Part shown: piece after piece, positions 14,821 to 24,001 of the stretch
Layout of the letters: each line of letters begins with the position of its first letter
Position numbering within the stretch: position 1 is the first letter of the stretch
Assembly (NCBI GenBank): GCA_947446865.1
Contig: CANFHX010000020.1
Span: 1 to 48,873, forward strand
Source of the DNA: Flavobacteriaceae bacterium
GTDB lineage: Bacteria; Bacteroidota; Bacteroidia; Flavobacteriales; Flavobacteriaceae
Length of the DNA stretch: 48,873 nucleotides
Direction of reading: 5' to 3'
Notes under the pieces: generated by a model
The model's input: the letters and a program-made list of their open reading frames with translations, nothing else
What the model was told of the DNA's origin: nothing
Database searches by the model: none
Translations under genes and position numbers: made by a program

Positions 14821-15534
14821 TTATTTCAGTTTTTGCAAATACATATTCACCACATTATCTAAACCAAGATACAATGCTTCGGAAATCAGAGCATGTCCAA
14901 TGGAAACCTCTAATAAACCCGGGATGTTTTCTTTGAAAAATTTAATGTTATCCAAACTTAAATCGTGCCCAGCGTTGATTCCTAAATTCAAATCATTTGC
15001 TAAAATTGCTGCTTTGGTATAAGGTTCAATTCCTTTAAGATTTCCTAATCCGTATTGGTGTGCAAATTCTTCGGTATACAATTCAATTCTATCGGTTCCG
15101 GTGGCTTTTGCTCCTTCTACCATTTCTAGAATTGGATCTACAAATATGGAAGTTCTGATGCCATTTCGTTGAAATTCTTGGATAACTTCCGTCAAATAGG
15201 CTTGGTGTTTTATGGTGTCCCAACCCGCAGAAGAAGTAATAGCGCCAATGGCATCGGGAACTAAAGTTACTTGCGTTGGCTTACATTCTAAAACCAAATC
15301 GATGAAATTATGTTGCGGATTTCCTTCAATATTGAATTCGGTGTACACAATAGATTTTAAATCTCTAGCATCTTGGTAGCGCACATGTCGTTCATCAGGT
15401 CGCGGATGGATGGTAATTCCTTGCGCACCAAATTTCTGAATATCTTTGGCTACTTGCAATAAATCGGGAACATTACCGCCGCGCGCATTTCGCAAAGTGG
15501 CTATTTTATTAATATTTACACTTAATTTTGTCAT
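14821..15534 (-). CDS. pdxJ: Pyridoxine 5'-phosphate synthase
   Basis: 237 residues. PdxJ condenses 1-deoxyxylulose 5-phosphate with 3-amino-2-oxopropyl phosphate to give pyridoxine 5'-phosphate. Typical motifs are VNINKIATLRNARGG at 5-19, TIHPRPDERH around 41-50, TLVPDA near 94 and GINAGHDLSLDN near 193. The family's length is about 240. The gene for the preceding step, pdxA, lies 17 kb away in this same window. A -7 element (15573-15580) precedes it, divergent from the CBS-domain gene. Confidence 0.97.
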   Translation of the reverse strand: MTKLSVNINKIATLRNARGGNVPDLLQVAKDIQKFGAQGITIHPRPDERHVRYQDARDLKSIVYTEFNIEGNPQHNFIDLVLECKPTQVTLVPDAIGAITSSAGWDTIKHQAYLTEVIQEFQRNGIRTSIFVDPILEMVEGAKATGTDRIELYTEEFAHQYGLGNLKGIEPYTKAAILANDLNLGINAGHDLSLDNIKFFKENIPGLLEVSIGHALISEALYLGLDNVVNMYLQKLK

Positions 15535-15572
15535 AGTATTGTTAACTAATTTCTATTTTGAAATTCTGATTG

Positions 15573-15580
15573 CAAAAATA
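15573..15580 (-). promoter_or_regulatory. -7 element for pdxJ
   Basis: Minus-strand TATTTTTG fits TAnnTTTG, 38 bases before the pdxJ start. Confidence 0.5.
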
Positions 15581-15646
15581 CAAAGTTAAAATAAGGTTTT
15601 ATGTTCAAAAATTTGATTATTTTGCAACGAATATAGAATAATTACT

Positions 15647-16306
15647 ATGACTGAAATTTCCGATTATATAACTAACGACTACAAAGCCATTGATAGTCAT
15701 GAAACTATTGCCGAGGTTCAGAATTTTTTTGAGGAAGTTTCTTTTTCTCATTTTTCGGTTTTAAACGAAGGTATTTATATGGGATGCATCGCTTCGGATG
15801 ATGTGGAAACATTTGATGATGATAAAAAAGTAGACGATTATAAATACACTTTAGAAGGTTTTTTTGCTAGAAAAAACATGATTTGGTTGGATGTTTTAGA
15901 AGTTTTTGCCAAAAACCATTCTAATGTAGTTCCGGTTTTAGGAGAAGACAATGCCTATTTGGGCTATTATGAACTAGAAGATATTGTGAAATTCTTTCAT
16001 GAAACGCCATTTTTAAAAGAGCAAGGAGCCGTAATTGTTGTAGAGAAAAATGCGATAGATTATTCTATGGGACAAATCACGCAAATTGTAGAAAGTAATA
16101 ATGGCAAACTACTTGGATTATTTATTTCGGATGCTTCTGCAGAAAAAATACAAGTGACTATAAAAATTGCAATGGGATCTACGAATGAAATTATTCAAAC
16201 TTTTAGACGTTATAATTACGAAATAGTTTCCGAGCACAACGAAGACAATTACATCAACAACTTAAGAGAACGTTCGGAATATTTAGAAAAATATTTGAAT
16301 ATTTAA
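15647..16306 (+). CDS. CBS-domain protein
   Basis: 219 residues. Two CBS-type half-modules (about 1-57 and 68-120; note VPVLGEDNAYLGYYELEDIV) are followed by a C-terminal region (about 125-205) with an ACT-like alternation of strands and helices (GAVIVVEKNAIDYSMGQITQ and VTIKIAMGS). It probably binds an adenine nucleotide or amino acid and acts as a sensor, but no ligand can be assigned. It ends 20 bp before nadK, an adjacency I recall in flavobacteria. Confidence 0.85.
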   Translation: MTEISDYITNDYKAIDSHETIAEVQNFFEEVSFSHFSVLNEGIYMGCIASDDVETFDDDKKVDDYKYTLEGFFARKNMIWLDVLEVFAKNHSNVVPVLGEDNAYLGYYELEDIVKFFHETPFLKEQGAVIVVEKNAIDYSMGQITQIVESNNGKLLGLFISDASAEKIQVTIKIAMGSTNEIIQTFRRYNYEIVSEHNEDNYINNLRERSEYLEKYLNI

Positions 16307-16326
16307 GAAGCATTAAACTACAAAAA

Positions 16327-17211
16327 ATGAAAATAGCCATCTTTGGTCAATACTATCAAAACGACACCCGACCTATTATTAGAGACATCTTTGTTTTTTT
16401 TAATGCAAATGATGTGGAATTGGTTATTGAAGAGAACTTTTTAAACATTTTATACGAACAAAAAATCGTACAAAGAGAATATAAAACCTTCAATAGTCAT
16501 GAATGCATTGATAGTAGTTTTGACATAATGGTTAGTATTGGTGGTGACGGAACCATATTGAGAGCAGCAACCTACGTGAGAAATTCGGGAGTTCCTATTA
16601 TCGGAATAAACGCTGGGAGATTAGGATTTTTAGCAAAAGTACAAAAAGAAAATATTGAACCTTTCTTGCAATTGGTACTCGAAAAAAACTATACTATTTC
16701 TAAAAGAACGCTTCTAAGTTTGGAGTGTTTTCCAAAAAACGAACAAATAGAAGAACTCAATTTTGCTATGAACGAAATAAGCGTGAGCAGAAAAGATACT
16801 ACTTCGATGATTACTATTGATACGGCTCTTAATGACGAACATTTGAATTCCTATTGGGCAGACGGTTTAATTATTTCGACCCCTACAGGTTCTACTGGAT
16901 ATTCCTTGAGTTGTGGTGGCCCCGTATTAACTCCCGAAGTAAAAGTGCTTGTCATTACCCCAATAGCACCGCATAATTTAAATGCTAGACCATTAGTAAT
17001 ATCGGATGACACTAAAATAACACTTCAAGTTTCTGGAAGAGAAGACCAATATTTAGTATCGCTAGATTCTAGAATTGCAACTTTAGATAATAATTCAGTT
17101 TTAACCATTACCAAAACTCCGTTCCAAATTAATATGGTAGAAATTCCAGAAGAAACTTTCTTGAAAACTTTGCGAAACAAACTACTTTGGGGCGAAGACA
17201 AAAGAAATTAA
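16327..17211 (+). CDS. nadK: NAD kinase
   Basis: 294 residues; makes NADP from NAD and ATP in the cytoplasm. Diagnostic motifs are GGDGTIL (72-78, catalytic D74), GINAGRLGFLA (about 97-107) and TPTGSTGYSLSCGGP (about 180-195). The length is normal. It is probably co-transcribed with the upstream CBS-domain gene. The following gene has its own -7 element. Confidence 0.97.
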   Translation: MKIAIFGQYYQNDTRPIIRDIFVFFNANDVELVIEENFLNILYEQKIVQREYKTFNSHECIDSSFDIMVSIGGDGTILRAATYVRNSGVPIIGINAGRLGFLAKVQKENIEPFLQLVLEKNYTISKRTLLSLECFPKNEQIEELNFAMNEISVSRKDTTSMITIDTALNDEHLNSYWADGLIISTPTGSTGYSLSCGGPVLTPEVKVLVITPIAPHNLNARPLVISDDTKITLQVSGREDQYLVSLDSRIATLDNNSVLTITKTPFQINMVEIPEETFLKTLRNKLLWGEDKRN

Positions 17212-17350
17212 CTCTGTTTTTATACTACAACTGCCTATTTTTCGTTAGATAACTATTCCTTCACAAATGAATTGTAAAGGAAATTTTAATCTTGTTAAAT
17301 TTAATTTGTTATAAATACTAATGTTGTGTAATATTAGTTGCTATAATTGT

Positions 17351-17358
17351 TATATTTG
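17351..17358 (+). promoter_or_regulatory. -7 element for the porG-like/uppS/bamA unit
   Basis: TATATTTG fits TAnnTTTG, 18 bases before ATG 17377. It excludes an earlier in-frame start at 17347, which the element overlaps. Confidence 0.65.
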
Positions 17359-17376
17359 CACGCTATTTTTCGATTG

Positions 17377-18057
17377 ATGAAAAGATTTTTTTTATTTGTT
17401 TTTTTTCTAAGTTTAACAAAATTAACTGCTCAAATTCATGAAGTTGGCGTTTTTCTTGGCGGAAGCAATTATATTGGCGATGTAGGGAAAACAAATTATG
17501 TTAATCCGAATGAAGCAGCCTTTGGAATAGTTTACAAATGGAACAAAAGCCCAAGACATGCATGGAGAATTTCCTATACGCAATCTAAAATTACGGCAAA
17601 TGATTTAGATTCTGATGTGCCTGGGCGTTATAAAAGAGGCTATAATTTTGAAAACAACATTAAAGAAGTGTCTGCAGGATTGGAGTTCAATTATTTTGAC
17701 TTTAATTTGCATGAATTCGGACTTAAAGTAACACCATATATTTTCACAGGATTGTGTTATACTAATTACGATGAATTATATGTAATCAATGGAGTAACAA
17801 AAAAAGATATTAATCATGGTACTTTTGCAATACCAATGACTATCGGAGTAAAATCAAATATTACTCCTTCTATAATTTTAGGATTTGAAGTTGGAAGTCG
17901 ATACACAATGACGGATAATTTAGACGGAAGTCTACCAAAAAATAAAAATTTAGAGCCCTTAAAATTTGGGAATATTACTAGCAAGGATTGGTATGTGTTT
18001 AGTGGATTTACATTAACTTATACCTTTGGACAAAAACCATGCTATTGTGCACAATAA
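17377..18057 (+). CDS. DUF6089 / PorG-like outer membrane protein
   Basis: 226 residues with a signal peptide (1-19, MKRFFLFVFFLSLTKLTAQ). It starts HEVGVFLGGSNYIGDVGK, typical of the DUF6089 family that includes PorG, an outer-membrane component associated with type IX secretion. The rest alternates as in an 8-stranded beta-barrel and the end, FSGFTLTYTFGQKPCYCAQ, carries two Cys. It lies 3 bp before uppS, and the nadK-porG-uppS-bamA order supports the assignment. Whether it is the PorG orthologue itself is inferred from context; paralogues exist. Confidence 0.82.
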   Translation: MKRFFLFVFFLSLTKLTAQIHEVGVFLGGSNYIGDVGKTNYVNPNEAAFGIVYKWNKSPRHAWRISYTQSKITANDLDSDVPGRYKRGYNFENNIKEVSAGLEFNYFDFNLHEFGLKVTPYIFTGLCYTNYDELYVINGVTKKDINHGTFAIPMTIGVKSNITPSIILGFEVGSRYTMTDNLDGSLPKNKNLEPLKFGNITSKDWYVFSGFTLTYTFGQKPCYCAQ

Positions 18058-18060
18058 ATT

Positions 18061-18807
18061 ATGAGCTTACTAGAATCAATAAATACCGATAATTTACCCA
18101 AACACCTAGCCATTATTATGGATGGCAATGGCCGTTGGGCTAAAAAACAAGGTTTGTTAAGAACATTAGGTCATAATAAAGGCACAAAGACTGTAAATAA
18201 AATAGTCAAAACCTCTGCTAAACTTGGAATAGAGAATTTAACACTTTATGCTTTTTCTAGTGAAAACTGGAACAGACCTAAATTAGAAGTAGATACCTTG
18301 ATGAAAATTTTGGTAAATTCTCTTAAGAAAGAACTAGTAACACTTCAAGAAAACAATATCCGATTAAATTCTATTGGAAATCTATCAAAATTACCAAATT
18401 CCATCCTTAAGGAACTTCAAGATGTTATTGAAAAAACAAAAAACAACACCCGAATGACCTTAACATTAGCTTTAAGCTATGGTTCTCGTGAAGAATTATT
18501 AAATGTTGTTAAAAACATTAGCGATAAAGTTAAAAATAATATAATTTCGATAGACACTATTGATGAATCAATTATTAATCAGCATCTTTACACACACAAT
18601 CTGCCGGATGTAGATTTATTAATTAGAACAAGTGGCGAACACCGAATAAGTAATTTTTTGTTATGGCAAATAGCCTATGCAGAATTATTTTTTACCGATG
18701 TATTATGGCCCGATTTTACAGAAGAACATTTATATGAAGCCATTATTAGCTATCAAAAAAGAGAACGAAGATTTGGAAAAACAAGTGAACAAATTAAACA
18801 AACATAA
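18061..18807 (+). CDS. uppS: Isoprenyl transferase (undecaprenyl diphosphate synthase)
   Basis: 248 residues; cis-prenyltransferase that builds undecaprenyl diphosphate for peptidoglycan and O-antigen carriers. The catalytic D21 is in IMDGNGRWAKKQG. LYAFSSENWNRP (about 63-74) and LLIRTSGEHRISNFLLWQIAY (near 200) complete the signature. The stop is followed one base later by the GTG of bamA, so the two are translationally close. The phosphatase acting on its product (uppP) is encoded at 43.8 kb. Confidence 0.97.
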   Translation: MSLLESINTDNLPKHLAIIMDGNGRWAKKQGLLRTLGHNKGTKTVNKIVKTSAKLGIENLTLYAFSSENWNRPKLEVDTLMKILVNSLKKELVTLQENNIRLNSIGNLSKLPNSILKELQDVIEKTKNNTRMTLTLALSYGSREELLNVVKNISDKVKNNIISIDTIDESIINQHLYTHNLPDVDLLIRTSGEHRISNFLLWQIAYAELFFTDVLWPDFTEEHLYEAIISYQKRERRFGKTSEQIKQT

Positions 18808-18808
18808 A

Positions 18809-21496
18809 GTGCTAAAAAATTATACTAATACATTTATAACACTTTTATTTTTAGGAGTTGTTTTTTCCTCTTTTGCACAAGACAAGGTGCCTTTTGACCA
18901 AGGAAAGAAGTATATTTTGGCTAACGTTAATGTTATAGGAAAAATAAGCTATAATCAACAAACAGTAGTAACCTTTGCCGGTTTAGAAAAAGGGCAAAAC
19001 ATTACGGTTCCAGGAGAAGAAGTTAGTAATGCAATAAAAAAATTAGGGAAACTTGGACTTTTCAGTGATATCGACTTTTACGTAAATGAAGTAAAAGGAG
19101 ATAGCATTTATTTAGACTTAGAAATCACAGAATTACCTAAATTAAAAGAGGTGAAATTCACAGGTGTTAAGAAAAATAAAGTTGAAGAATTAATAAAAGA
19201 AAACTCTTTAACCAAAGGAAAAATTGTAAATGAAAATTTACTAACCACTACCAAAATATACTTAGAAAATAAATACAAAAAAGACGGATATTTCAATACC
19301 AAAGTTAACATAAGAACTATTGCCGATTCTACTAAAAACGGGGTTAATATGCTAGTTAACATTGACAAGGGAGATAAAATAAAAATACATCAAATAGCTT
19401 TTGAAGGAAACGAACAATTTTCAGATAAAAAACTTCGAAAAGCGATGAAAAACACTAAGAAAATCAACCCTATTCGAATACTAAAAGCGTCAAAATTCAT
19501 TAAAAAGAAATACGATGAAGATTTAGTAAAAATAGCGGATTCCTACAAAGAAAAAGGATATCGAGATGCAAGAATAGTATCGGATTCCGTATGGTTAGAC
19601 TCCAAAAAGAATAAATTAGATATTAATATTAAAGTAGAAGAAGGACATAAATACTACTTTGGGAATATCAAATTTTTAGGGAATTCTATTTATTCCGACC
19701 AACTATTAAATAACATTCTTGGCATAAAAAAAGGTGATGTTTATAACGGGGTGATGTTAGAAAAAAGAATTGCTGACAAATCGAAGCCCGATAGTGAAGA
19801 TATTACCAATTTATATCAAAATAATGGATACTTATTTTCAACTATTAATGCAGTTGAAGTTAAAACAGCCAATGATACCATTGATTTTGAAATTCGTGTA
19901 AACGAAGGTCCAATTGCTTATTTTAACAAAATTACGGTAGTAGGTAACGACAAGACCAATGACAAAGTTATTTACAGAGAATTAAGAACTAAACCGGGAC
20001 AAAAATATAGCAAAGACGATTTAGTAAGAACTATTCGTGAAATTGGACAATTAGGATTTTTTGATCCAGAAGCAATTGATCCAAAATTCAAAAATGTGGA
20101 TCCTACTGCTGGGACAGTAGACATAGAGTACAATTTAGTTGAAAAAGGATCTAGCCAAATCGAACTCCAAGGGGGTTATGGTGGCGGTGGATTTATTGGA
20201 ACTTTAGGTTTGTCTTTCAATAATTTCTCGATGAAAAACATCTTCAAAAAAGAATCTTATCACCCACTTCCTATGGGAGACGGACAAAAAGTATCTTTAA
20301 GACTACAAGCGAGCACCTTTTTTAGGACCTATAGTTTATCTTTTTCTGAACCATGGTTTGGAGGAAAAAAACCGGTAAGTTTCTCAACTTCTATATCCCA
20401 AAGTAAGCAATATTTATACTCTGGATCTTATACGAGTATTGATAAAAGCAAAAGTTTTAACATTACTTCCTTTTCTGTTGGAATTGCAAAAAGACTAACG
20501 GTACCAGATGATTATTTTGTTTTGTCAACAGCATTAAGTTTTCAACATTATGATCTTCACAATTACAATACCGGATTATTTACTTTCGGAAATGGATCTT
20601 CTAAAAACTTTGCTTTCAACATTGGTTTAACTAGAAACAGTAAAGGAATCAACCCAGTATTCCCAACTAAAGGTTCTGAATTTAGTATTTCTACTAAATT
20701 TTCACTTCCTTATTCTTCTTTCAACAAAGTGGATTACGGCAATTTACAATACCAAGACGAGTACAAAAAAACCTATGAATCTTCCTCAATTGTCGATCAA
20801 AACTTTGGGGCTGATGGCGTTTTCATCAACCAAGGAGATTATATAAAAACTGCAACTGTAGTGAACCCTCAAGGACAAACTGTAACCGGAATTGTTAGAA
20901 CAGATATTCCTTCAGAAGCCGATGTTAATATAGCTAAAGTAGATCAAAAAAGATTCAACTGGCTAGAATATTATAAAGTTAAACTTAAAATAGATTGGTA
21001 TAGCAAATTATTTGGTAGCGATCAACATGCACTAGTATTGCGTACTTTAGGAGAATTTGGATATCTTGGCGCTTACAATTCAGCAAGAGGGGTTGTGCCA
21101 TTTGAAAGATATTTTCTTGGTGGAGATGGTTTAGCTAATTATGCTTTAGATGGCAGAGAAGTAATTCAGTTAAGAGGTTATCCTAACCAATCTTTATCTG
21201 CTAGTACTGGCGGGACCATATATAATAAATTTTCTTTAGAATTAAGATACCCTTTAACATTAAAAGCTGCAGCATCAATATATGGATTAACTTTTATTGA
21301 AGCTGGAGCTGCCTACAACAATTTTCAGGAATATAATCCGTTCTTATTACAAAGGTCTGCTGGATTTGGTATTCGAATATTTATGCCTGCCTTCGGATTA
21401 TTAGGAATTGACTTTGCTCATGGTTTTGACCCAGTTCCAGGATCAACTGTTAAAAGTGGATGGCAAACACATTTTATTATTGGTCAACAATTTTAG
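18809..21496 (+). CDS. bamA: Outer membrane protein assembly factor BamA
   Basis: 895 residues from the GTG at 18809; the open frame extends 44 codons further up inside uppS, but only from 18809 does it begin with a signal peptide (MLKNYTNTFITLLFLGVVFS, cleavage after SFAQ). About five POTRA modules occupy residues about 30-420 (e.g. GKIVNENLLTTTKIYLENKY, GDKIKIHQIAFEGN). The C-terminal Omp85 barrel follows (QGGYGGGGFIG, FSEPWFGGKKP, ending in HFIIGQQF). It inserts beta-barrel proteins into the outer membrane. The skp genes directly downstream encode its periplasmic chaperones. Confidence 0.96.
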   Translation: MLKNYTNTFITLLFLGVVFSSFAQDKVPFDQGKKYILANVNVIGKISYNQQTVVTFAGLEKGQNITVPGEEVSNAIKKLGKLGLFSDIDFYVNEVKGDSIYLDLEITELPKLKEVKFTGVKKNKVEELIKENSLTKGKIVNENLLTTTKIYLENKYKKDGYFNTKVNIRTIADSTKNGVNMLVNIDKGDKIKIHQIAFEGNEQFSDKKLRKAMKNTKKINPIRILKASKFIKKKYDEDLVKIADSYKEKGYRDARIVSDSVWLDSKKNKLDINIKVEEGHKYYFGNIKFLGNSIYSDQLLNNILGIKKGDVYNGVMLEKRIADKSKPDSEDITNLYQNNGYLFSTINAVEVKTANDTIDFEIRVNEGPIAYFNKITVVGNDKTNDKVIYRELRTKPGQKYSKDDLVRTIREIGQLGFFDPEAIDPKFKNVDPTAGTVDIEYNLVEKGSSQIELQGGYGGGGFIGTLGLSFNNFSMKNIFKKESYHPLPMGDGQKVSLRLQASTFFRTYSLSFSEPWFGGKKPVSFSTSISQSKQYLYSGSYTSIDKSKSFNITSFSVGIAKRLTVPDDYFVLSTALSFQHYDLHNYNTGLFTFGNGSSKNFAFNIGLTRNSKGINPVFPTKGSEFSISTKFSLPYSSFNKVDYGNLQYQDEYKKTYESSSIVDQNFGADGVFINQGDYIKTATVVNPQGQTVTGIVRTDIPSEADVNIAKVDQKRFNWLEYYKVKLKIDWYSKLFGSDQHALVLRTLGEFGYLGAYNSARGVVPFERYFLGGDGLANYALDGREVIQLRGYPNQSLSASTGGTIYNKFSLELRYPLTLKAAASIYGLTFIEAGAAYNNFQEYNPFLLQRSAGFGIRIFMPAFGLLGIDFAHGFDPVPGSTVKSGWQTHFIIGQQF

Positions 21497-21504
21497 TATA
21501 TTTG
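21497..21504 (+). promoter_or_regulatory. -7 element for the skp pair
   Basis: TATATTTG immediately after the bamA stop and 25 bases before the first skp start. It suggests the skp genes can be expressed apart from bamA. Confidence 0.55.
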
Positions 21505-21529
21505 CTTAACATTTATAAAATATCAAATT

Positions 21530-22546
21530 ATGAAGAAATATATTTTATTAGTTTTGTTGTCTTCATTATTATTCACTAATAATGTTAAAGGACAAGCGCG
21601 CGGCATAAAAATTGGGTATATTGATATGGAGTATATTTTGGAAAAAGTTCCAAACTATGCGGAGGCAAAAAACCAATTGGAACAAAAAGCCGAAAAATGG
21701 AAACAAGAAATGGAGGTTAAAAAAAGTGAAATTTCTAAACTGAAAGAAGCTTTAAAAACCGAAAAAGTATTATTAACCAAAGAATTAATTGAAGAAAGAG
21801 AATCGGAAATTAGTTTTCAGGAGAATGAATTAACCGAATACCAACAGAAAAAGTTTGGTCCAAATGGTGAATTAATTGTACAGAAAGCGGTTTTAGTAAA
21901 ACCTATTCAAGATCAAGTTTTTAATGCAGTTCAGGATATTGCTGAGGCTAAAAAATATGATTTTATATTTGATAAATCTTCTGATTTAACAATGCTTTTC
22001 GCAGCTAAAAAACACGATTTAAGTGAGCGTGTTATTCTAGTTCTTACCCGTTCTGAAAAAAGAGAACAAATGTCTAAAAAACAACAAAAGCTCGAAGAAG
22101 AAAGAGAAAAGAAACAAGACATGTTAGATGACAATCCAGAGATGTCAGAGAAAATGAAAATCGCTGAAGAAAGAAAAGCAGCTCGACTAAAAATGGTGGA
22201 AGATAAAAAGCTTGCTGCCGAAGAAAAGAGAGCCGCTGCAGATGCTAAGCGTAAACAAATACTAGAAGACAACTTGGCTAAAAGAAATGGCACAGTTTCT
22301 GATAAGAATACTTCAACATCCAATAAGACTAGTACTGAAACTCCAAAAGAAAACACTACTACATCCAATACAGCTGCAGAGGAAAAGAAAGCGGCAGCTG
22401 CAGAAGCTAAAAGGATATCTTTAGAAGAACGACAAAAAGTAATTGAAGATAGAAAAAAAGCAGCAGAAGAAAAAAGATTAAAAACTATTGCCGACAGAGA
22501 AGCTGCTAAAAAAGCAAAAGAAGACGCTAAAAACAATAAACCCTAA
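21530..22546 (+). CDS. OmpH/Skp family periplasmic chaperone with long charged tail
   Basis: 338 residues. A signal peptide (about 1-20, ending NNVKGQA) leads to a Skp/OmpH domain at about 25-175, starting IKIGYIDMEYILEKVPNY and with long coiled-coil arms. The remaining 160 residues are an unusual extension of Lys/Glu/Ala-rich helices (RKAARLKMVEDKKLAAEEKR; AAEEKKAAAAEAKR) split by a Ser/Thr/Asn-rich linker near 255-285. Typical Skp proteins end near 170 residues, as the next gene does. It probably holds unfolded outer-membrane proteins for BamA; the tail's function is unknown. Confidence 0.92.
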   Translation: MKKYILLVLLSSLLFTNNVKGQARGIKIGYIDMEYILEKVPNYAEAKNQLEQKAEKWKQEMEVKKSEISKLKEALKTEKVLLTKELIEERESEISFQENELTEYQQKKFGPNGELIVQKAVLVKPIQDQVFNAVQDIAEAKKYDFIFDKSSDLTMLFAAKKHDLSERVILVLTRSEKREQMSKKQQKLEEEREKKQDMLDDNPEMSEKMKIAEERKAARLKMVEDKKLAAEEKRAAADAKRKQILEDNLAKRNGTVSDKNTSTSNKTSTETPKENTTTSNTAAEEKKAAAAEAKRISLEERQKVIEDRKKAAEEKRLKTIADREAAKKAKEDAKNNKP

Positions 22547-22581
22547 TAAATTAAAACAATAATTAAATTAAAACTAAGACG

Positions 22582-23085
22582 ATGAAACAAATTAAAACCT
22601 TTTTAATAGCTGCTATAGCTTTACTTGGATTTCAAACTATTAACGCTCAGGCACCTGCTAAAATTGCTCATGTAGATGTTAATGAAATAATGATGAAAAT
22701 GCCTGCAGTATTAGATGCACAAGCGCAATTGAAAAAATTAAGCGACACCTATACTGTAGAATACAAAACAATGGTAGACGAATACCAAGGGAAATTAAAA
22801 AAATACGACACTGAAGCTAGTACTGTAACTGATGCCGTAAACCAAACTCGTCAACAAGAAGTTCAAGACATGCAAAAAAGAATTGGAGATTATCAAGAAA
22901 CGGCTCAAAAAGATTTACAAAAGAAAGAGTCTGACTTGATGAAACCAATTACAGATAAAGTAAAAGCTTCTATTCAAAAAGTTGGAAAAGCTAAAGGATA
23001 TCAATATGTTATTAACGCTGCTGACCTTTTGCTTGCTGATGGTCCAGATTTAACTGCTGACGTAAAAAAAGATTTAGGATTTTAA
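22582..23085 (+). CDS. OmpH/Skp family periplasmic chaperone
   Basis: 167 residues with a signal peptide (about 1-22, ending TINAQA) and a standard OmpH domain: KIAHVDVNEIMMKMPAVLDAQ at the start, central coiled coil with QTRQQEVQDMQKRIGDYQ, and KVGKAKGYQYVINAADLLLA at the end. It is the canonical-length member of a tandem pair, 35 bp after the longer paralogue, and should act with BamA as a carrier of outer-membrane proteins. A strong terminator follows. Confidence 0.95.
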   Translation: MKQIKTFLIAAIALLGFQTINAQAPAKIAHVDVNEIMMKMPAVLDAQAQLKKLSDTYTVEYKTMVDEYQGKLKKYDTEASTVTDAVNQTRQQEVQDMQKRIGDYQETAQKDLQKKESDLMKPITDKVKASIQKVGKAKGYQYVINAADLLLADGPDLTADVKKDLGF

Positions 23086-23108
23086 TCTAATTCAAAATCA
23101 AAAAAACC

Positions 23109-23142
23109 AAAACTGCTCCATTTATTTGAGCAGTTTTTTTTT
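23109..23142 (+). terminator. Intrinsic terminator of the bamA-skp-skp unit
   Basis: Perfect 10-bp stem AAAACTGCTC (23109-23118) and GAGCAGTTTT (23128-23137), then T residues. Confidence 0.92.
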
Positions 23143-23149
23143 ACATTTG
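23142..23149 (+). promoter_or_regulatory. -7 element abutting the murI start
   Basis: TACATTTG fits TAnnTTTG and ends only 4 bases before the murI ATG (23154), directly after the terminator T-tract. Transcription would start at or next to the ATG. Confidence 0.55.
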
Positions 23150-23153
23150 TTTT

Positions 23154-23933
23154 ATGACAAACAACAACCCCATAGGGCTTTTTGATTCAGGTATTGGTGG
23201 CACTTCCATTTGGAAAGAAATTCACCAGTTACTTCCAAATGAAAATACTATTTATCTGGCAGATAGTAAAAATGCACCCTATGGACAAAAAACTAAAGAA
23301 GAAATAATTCATCTTAGCTGTAAGAATACCGAATTCTTATTAGAACAAAACTGTAAACTAATTGTGGTAGCTTGTAATACTGCAACAACAAATGCCATAA
23401 AAGAATTACGTGCTAAATACAAAGTTCCATTTATTGGTATTGAACCTGCCATAAAACCTGCTGCATTGCATTCTAAAACCCAAAAAATAGGAATTCTAGC
23501 TACTAAAGGAACCCTAAATAGTGAATTGTTTTATAAAAATGTAGAGCAGTTTCAGGACATTCAAATTATAGAACAAATTGGTTATGGTTTAGTCGAACTA
23601 ATAGAAAATGGGCAAATTAATTCAAAAGAAATGAACGAATTACTGCAGAAATACCTTAGTCCAATGGTTCAATCTAACATAGATTATCTTGTTCTTGGAT
23701 GTAGCCACTATCCCTATTTAATACCACAAATAAAAAAAATACTCCCTCAAAACATTACAATAATAGATTCGGGGGAAGCAGTAGCTATACAAACCAAGAA
23801 AATACTACAAGAAACCGTTGGATTTAGAGAAAATTCTAGTCCTAGCAATAGTATTTTTTACACCAACACAAACCCTATTGTATTATCAGAAATTCTAGAA
23901 AATAAGTACCCAATACTTGTTGAAGATTTCTAA
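23154..23933 (+). CDS. murI: Glutamate racemase
   Basis: 259 residues; supplies D-glutamate for peptidoglycan. The substrate/phosphate loop IGLFDSGIGGTSIW is at 7-20. The two catalytic cysteines are C74 in VVACNTATTNAI and C183 in LGCSHYPYL, with APYGQK at 41-46. The start ATG lies 4 bases after a -7 element, suggesting a leaderless or near-leaderless mRNA. It is placed after bamA-skp-skp as in other flavobacteria, with a terminator between. Confidence 0.97.
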   Translation: MTNNNPIGLFDSGIGGTSIWKEIHQLLPNENTIYLADSKNAPYGQKTKEEIIHLSCKNTEFLLEQNCKLIVVACNTATTNAIKELRAKYKVPFIGIEPAIKPAALHSKTQKIGILATKGTLNSELFYKNVEQFQDIQIIEQIGYGLVELIENGQINSKEMNELLQKYLSPMVQSNIDYLVLGCSHYPYLIPQIKKILPQNITIIDSGEAVAIQTKKILQETVGFRENSSPSNSIFYTNTNPIVLSEILENKYPILVEDF

Positions 23934-23978
23934 AAACCCTTGCTTCATATTATTAACCATAGTTACGCCCAAAAAGAG

Positions 23979-23986
23979 TATCTTTG
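23979..23986 (+). promoter_or_regulatory. -7 element for the pseudouridine synthase
   Basis: TATCTTTG, 15 bases before ATG 24002. It overlaps an in-frame TTG at 23984 and so favours the ATG. Confidence 0.6.
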
Positions 23987-24001
23987 CAAAAATTAAAAAG
24001 C

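Noticed and set aside
18677..18808. Upstream extension of the bamA frame
   Set aside because: Lies inside uppS; the signal peptide begins only after GTG 18809.
21931..22536. 201-codon frame opposite the long skp gene
   Set aside because: Ser/Phe/Ala low-complexity translation that mirrors the Lys/Glu/Ala tail codons on the other strand.
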